The notes beneath the pieces were generated by a model. The model was not told the origin of the DNA. It worked only from the letters and a program-made list of their open reading frames with translations, and made no database searches. A program made the position numbers and the translations under genes. Positions 61,895-64,000 of a stretch of DNA of 64,000 nt are shown here, one piece after another. The first letter of the stretch is position 1. Every line of letters begins with the position of its first letter. Origin of the DNA: Lentilactobacillus buchneri (lineage in GTDB: Bacteria > Bacillota > Bacilli > Lactobacillales > Lactobacillaceae); the NCBI RefSeq assembly GCF_018314255.1, contig NZ_CP073066.1, forward strand, positions 744,001-808,000. Direction: 5' to 3'.

Positions 61895-62485
61895 ATGGAT
61901 AACAAGAGTCAAGCAACCGGCGGCAAAAAGCAAAGCCAATGGACGCTTAGAAACATTATTTTAATTGCCTTAATTGCTATTTTTACTGGTATTATTTTTT
62001 GGGGAGCCGGCTTTTTATACACCGGATTGACTGTTGCCCTGACCCCATTTGGAATGGCCCCATTTGCCAATGACCTGTTGATGGGCCTGTGGTGCATGGC
62101 TGGTCCATTAACCGGATTCATTATTCGCACGTTCGGTTCAGCCTTCTTGGGTGAATTCCTGGGGGCTTCGGTTGAAGTCTTCCTTGGCGGTCAATGGGGC
62201 GCAGGCGCCTTTATTTCCGGCTTGGTCCAGGGAATTGCTTCTGAACTCGGTTTCACACTGACCGGCTACAAACGCTATGACTGGTTCGGATTGAATGCGT
62301 CAATCTTCACTACGGTTGTTTTGACATTTGCCTGGGACATGATTCGAAATGGTTATGACAAATTCAGTCTGCCACTGCTCTTGGGACTATTCGTCACCCG
62401 TTATATTTCAACCTTTATCTTCGCCGGTGTCTTGACCAAGATGATTGTTAAATTATTGGATCGTAGTAAAGCAATTAACTTGTAA
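61895..62485 (+). CDS. ykoE: YkoE, substrate-specific component of thiamine/HMP ECF-type transporter
   Basis: A 196-residue membrane protein with six hydrophobic segments (IILIALIAIFTGIIFWGAGFL; GLWCMAGPLTGFIIRTFG; VFLGGQWGAGAFISGLVQGIASELGF), matching the YkoE family. It confers specificity for hydroxymethylpyrimidine or thiamine in the YkoEDC system. GGAGGT nine bases before ATG 61895 defines the start. Directly behind a TPP riboswitch and followed by ykoD after 17 bases. Confidence 0.92.
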   Translation: MDNKSQATGGKKQSQWTLRNIILIALIAIFTGIIFWGAGFLYTGLTVALTPFGMAPFANDLLMGLWCMAGPLTGFIIRTFGSAFLGEFLGASVEVFLGGQWGAGAFISGLVQGIASELGFTLTGYKRYDWFGLNASIFTTVVLTFAWDMIRNGYDKFSLPLLLGLFVTRYISTFIFAGVLTKMIVKLLDRSKAINL

Positions 62486-62502
62486 TTATAGGGGATTTGA
62501 TC

Positions 62503-63933
62503 ATGACTGATGTTTCAATTAACCATTTCACTTTTCACTATCCACAAAGCGACGTCAAGGTCTTAAACGACATTAATCTGACCTTCAAGAGTCATCATTT
62601 CTCACTGCTGTCCGGACCATCCGGCAGCGGCAAGTCCACCCTGCTGTACTTTATTGCCGGCCTATACCCGCATTTTATCGGGATTGATGCAGTCGGTGAG
62701 ATCAAATTTGGCGACACCAACATCAAGGATATCCCCCGGGAAAAAATCAGCCAGTCAGTGGCGATGATGTTCCAAAATCCCAATCAGCAATTCGCGATGG
62801 ACACTGTCGTTCACGAAATGACGTTTGTCTTGGAGAACTTGCGGATTGCGCCGGATAAAATGGATAACATCATCAATGACGCCCTGGAATTCTGTGGCAT
62901 CAAGCGGCTGCGTTCGCGGGTGATCAACACCTTGTCCGGTGGTGAAAAGCAGCGAGTGGCTTTGGCCTGCATCGTTGCCATGGATCCTCAGGTGATCGTG
63001 TTGGATGAACCGTTTGCCAGCATTGACCCGGGGTCGAGGGAAGATTTGATTAACAAATTAAAATTACTCCAACAAGAACACGGCAAAACCATTATTTTAG
63101 CCGACCATGATTTGACCAGTTATCGGGGCTTGGTGGATGAATTCTACTATTTGGATCCGGATACCCATCAAATCAGCCTTTTGGATGACCAACAAGCTGA
63201 ACATTTCTTCAAAAACTTCGAATCCACTCAACAGATGCACAAACGAGTTGAGATTCCCACTGGCGATGACCATGCAATTATCAAGCTCAGCGATTTTAAA
63301 TTGGAGCCGCACGCCTCACTGCTATTGACCCTGAACCACTTTGATTTTTATAAAGAAAAAACCACTTTGATCACCGGCGCCAATGGCATCGGCAAATCCA
63401 CCCTGTTTAACGCGTTGACCAAACTGCTGCCCTATAAAGGGACCATCGTCTTTGACGGCAAGGATATCCAAAAAATTCGGCCGTTGCCGTATGCGAAGAA
63501 AGTGACGCTACTGTTCCAAGATGCCGAAAACCAATTTTTGAACATCACGGTCAAAGAGGAGCTCGATTTGTCACTCGCCAATCGAACGAATACCGACTAC
63601 ACGCAAGCTGACGTTGATGACATGCTCAGCAAGCTTGATATGGCGGGTAAAGACGACCGCATCGTGTATTCGTTAAGTGAAGGTCAGAAGAAGAAGCTGC
63701 AAATCATTGAAATGTTGATCATGAATCCGCCGGTATTGTTAATGGACGAACCATTCAAAGGCTTGGATTATCATTCCCTGGAGGTCGTGGTTGGCTTCTT
63801 GAATCGGGCCAAAAACGATTTCCATCAAACCCAGATTATCATTTCGCATCAGCTGTCCGGATTGGATACCCTGATTGATTATCACGCCGCCTTTGAAGAC
63901 CAAAATCTGACTTACCAGGAGGTTATCAAATGA
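62503..63933 (+). CDS. ykoD: YkoD, duplicated ECF transporter ATPase
   Basis: A 476-residue protein with two complete ABC ATPase modules in one chain. Module 1: Walker A GPSGSGKST near 41-49, signature LSGGEKQRVALA, Walker B VIVLDEPFASIDP. Module 2: Walker A GANGIGKST near 291-299, signature LSEGQKKKLQI, Walker B VLLMDEPFKGLD. This duplicated form replaces the EcfA-EcfA' pair in YkoEDC. ATG at 62503 follows an AGGGG. Its stop overlaps the next start by ATGA. Confidence 0.92.
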   Translation: MTDVSINHFTFHYPQSDVKVLNDINLTFKSHHFSLLSGPSGSGKSTLLYFIAGLYPHFIGIDAVGEIKFGDTNIKDIPREKISQSVAMMFQNPNQQFAMDTVVHEMTFVLENLRIAPDKMDNIINDALEFCGIKRLRSRVINTLSGGEKQRVALACIVAMDPQVIVLDEPFASIDPGSREDLINKLKLLQQEHGKTIILADHDLTSYRGLVDEFYYLDPDTHQISLLDDQQAEHFFKNFESTQQMHKRVEIPTGDDHAIIKLSDFKLEPHASLLLTLNHFDFYKEKTTLITGANGIGKSTLFNALTKLLPYKGTIVFDGKDIQKIRPLPYAKKVTLLFQDAENQFLNITVKEELDLSLANRTNTDYTQADVDDMLSKLDMAGKDDRIVYSLSEGQKKKLQIIEMLIMNPPVLLMDEPFKGLDYHSLEVVVGFLNRAKNDFHQTQIIISHQLSGLDTLIDYHAAFEDQNLTYQEVIK

Positions 63934-64000
63934 ATCCTGGAATGAAATTATTATTGGTGATGCTGATTGCGTTGGAAATTTCGTTTACCCAAAGCTTGAT
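63930..64000 (+). CDS. ykoC: YkoC, ECF transmembrane component (3' partial)
   Basis: Only 23 codons are visible before the window ends: MNPGMKLLLVMLIALEISFT, hydrophobic and consistent with the first helix of an EcfT-type component. Identity comes from the ykoEDC gene order and the four-base overlap with ykoD. Confidence 0.75.
   Translation, partial: MNPGMKLLLVMLIALEISFTQSL

Overview
The window looks like chromosomal DNA of a low-to-moderate-GC lactic acid bacterium of the family Lactobacillaceae. A heterofermentative buchneri-group genus such as Lentilactobacillus is my best guess, at moderate confidence. Reasons: H2O2-type pyruvate oxidase, methionine T-boxes, DUF5776/MucBP/BspA-type surface proteins, GGAGG ribosome binding sites, cre boxes and ISL3/IS5 insertion sequences.

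Layout. 0-6 kb: end of a DUF389 membrane protein, a zinc alcohol dehydrogenase, a decayed LPXTG sorting signal, a flavodoxin-like protein, cre-controlled pyruvate oxidase and next to it an FAD-synthetase-like RibF paralogue. 6-7 kb: two related small secreted proteins. 7-11.4 kb: methionine block, MetNIQ transporter and a MetE-like methyltransferase, each behind its own T-box leader. 11.7-13.5 kb: C39-like protein and guanine deaminase. 13.7-17.2 kb: two BspA-type surface proteins, the first frameshifted in a C5 tract and internally deleted. 17.3-29.8 kb: ordinary metabolism and transport (M20 peptidase, GH3 glucosidase with MFS partner, YdcZ-type transporter, SDR, orphan HicB-like antitoxin, histidine phosphatase, L-arabinose isomerase and a divergent AraC regulator). 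29.9-33 kb: MarR remnant, frameshifted TetR and a divergent DHA2 drug exporter between two operators.

33-42.2 kb is the most mosaic part: a DUF4143 ATPase under an iterated operator, unknown secreted proteins and a 950-residue MucBP/BspA adhesin. The DUF4143 gene's 3' and 5' flanks are repeated around the adhesin, which seems to have replaced a second DUF4143 gene. An intact tRNA-Arg lies at 42.15 kb and a 44-bp copy of its 3' half at 38.3 kb, suggesting a tRNA-targeted insertion.

42-46 kb: NAD(P)HX epimerase, D-Ala-D-Ala dipeptidase and an FAD/NAD-binding protein. 46-56 kb: an arabinoside-degradation locus (GH127, GH27, two GH51, MFS transporter) read leftward, with a divergent ArsR-type regulator that carries a large C-terminal sensor-like domain. 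Arabinose released there can be isomerised by AraA at 27 kb. 56-59 kb: nested IS5/ISL3 elements inside one unit of a tandem array of about 115-nt palindromes whose arms co-vary. 59-64 kb: small membrane protein, choloylglycine-hydrolase family enzyme, HAD phosphatase, and a TPP-riboswitch-controlled ykoEDC thiamine/HMP transporter cut by the window end.
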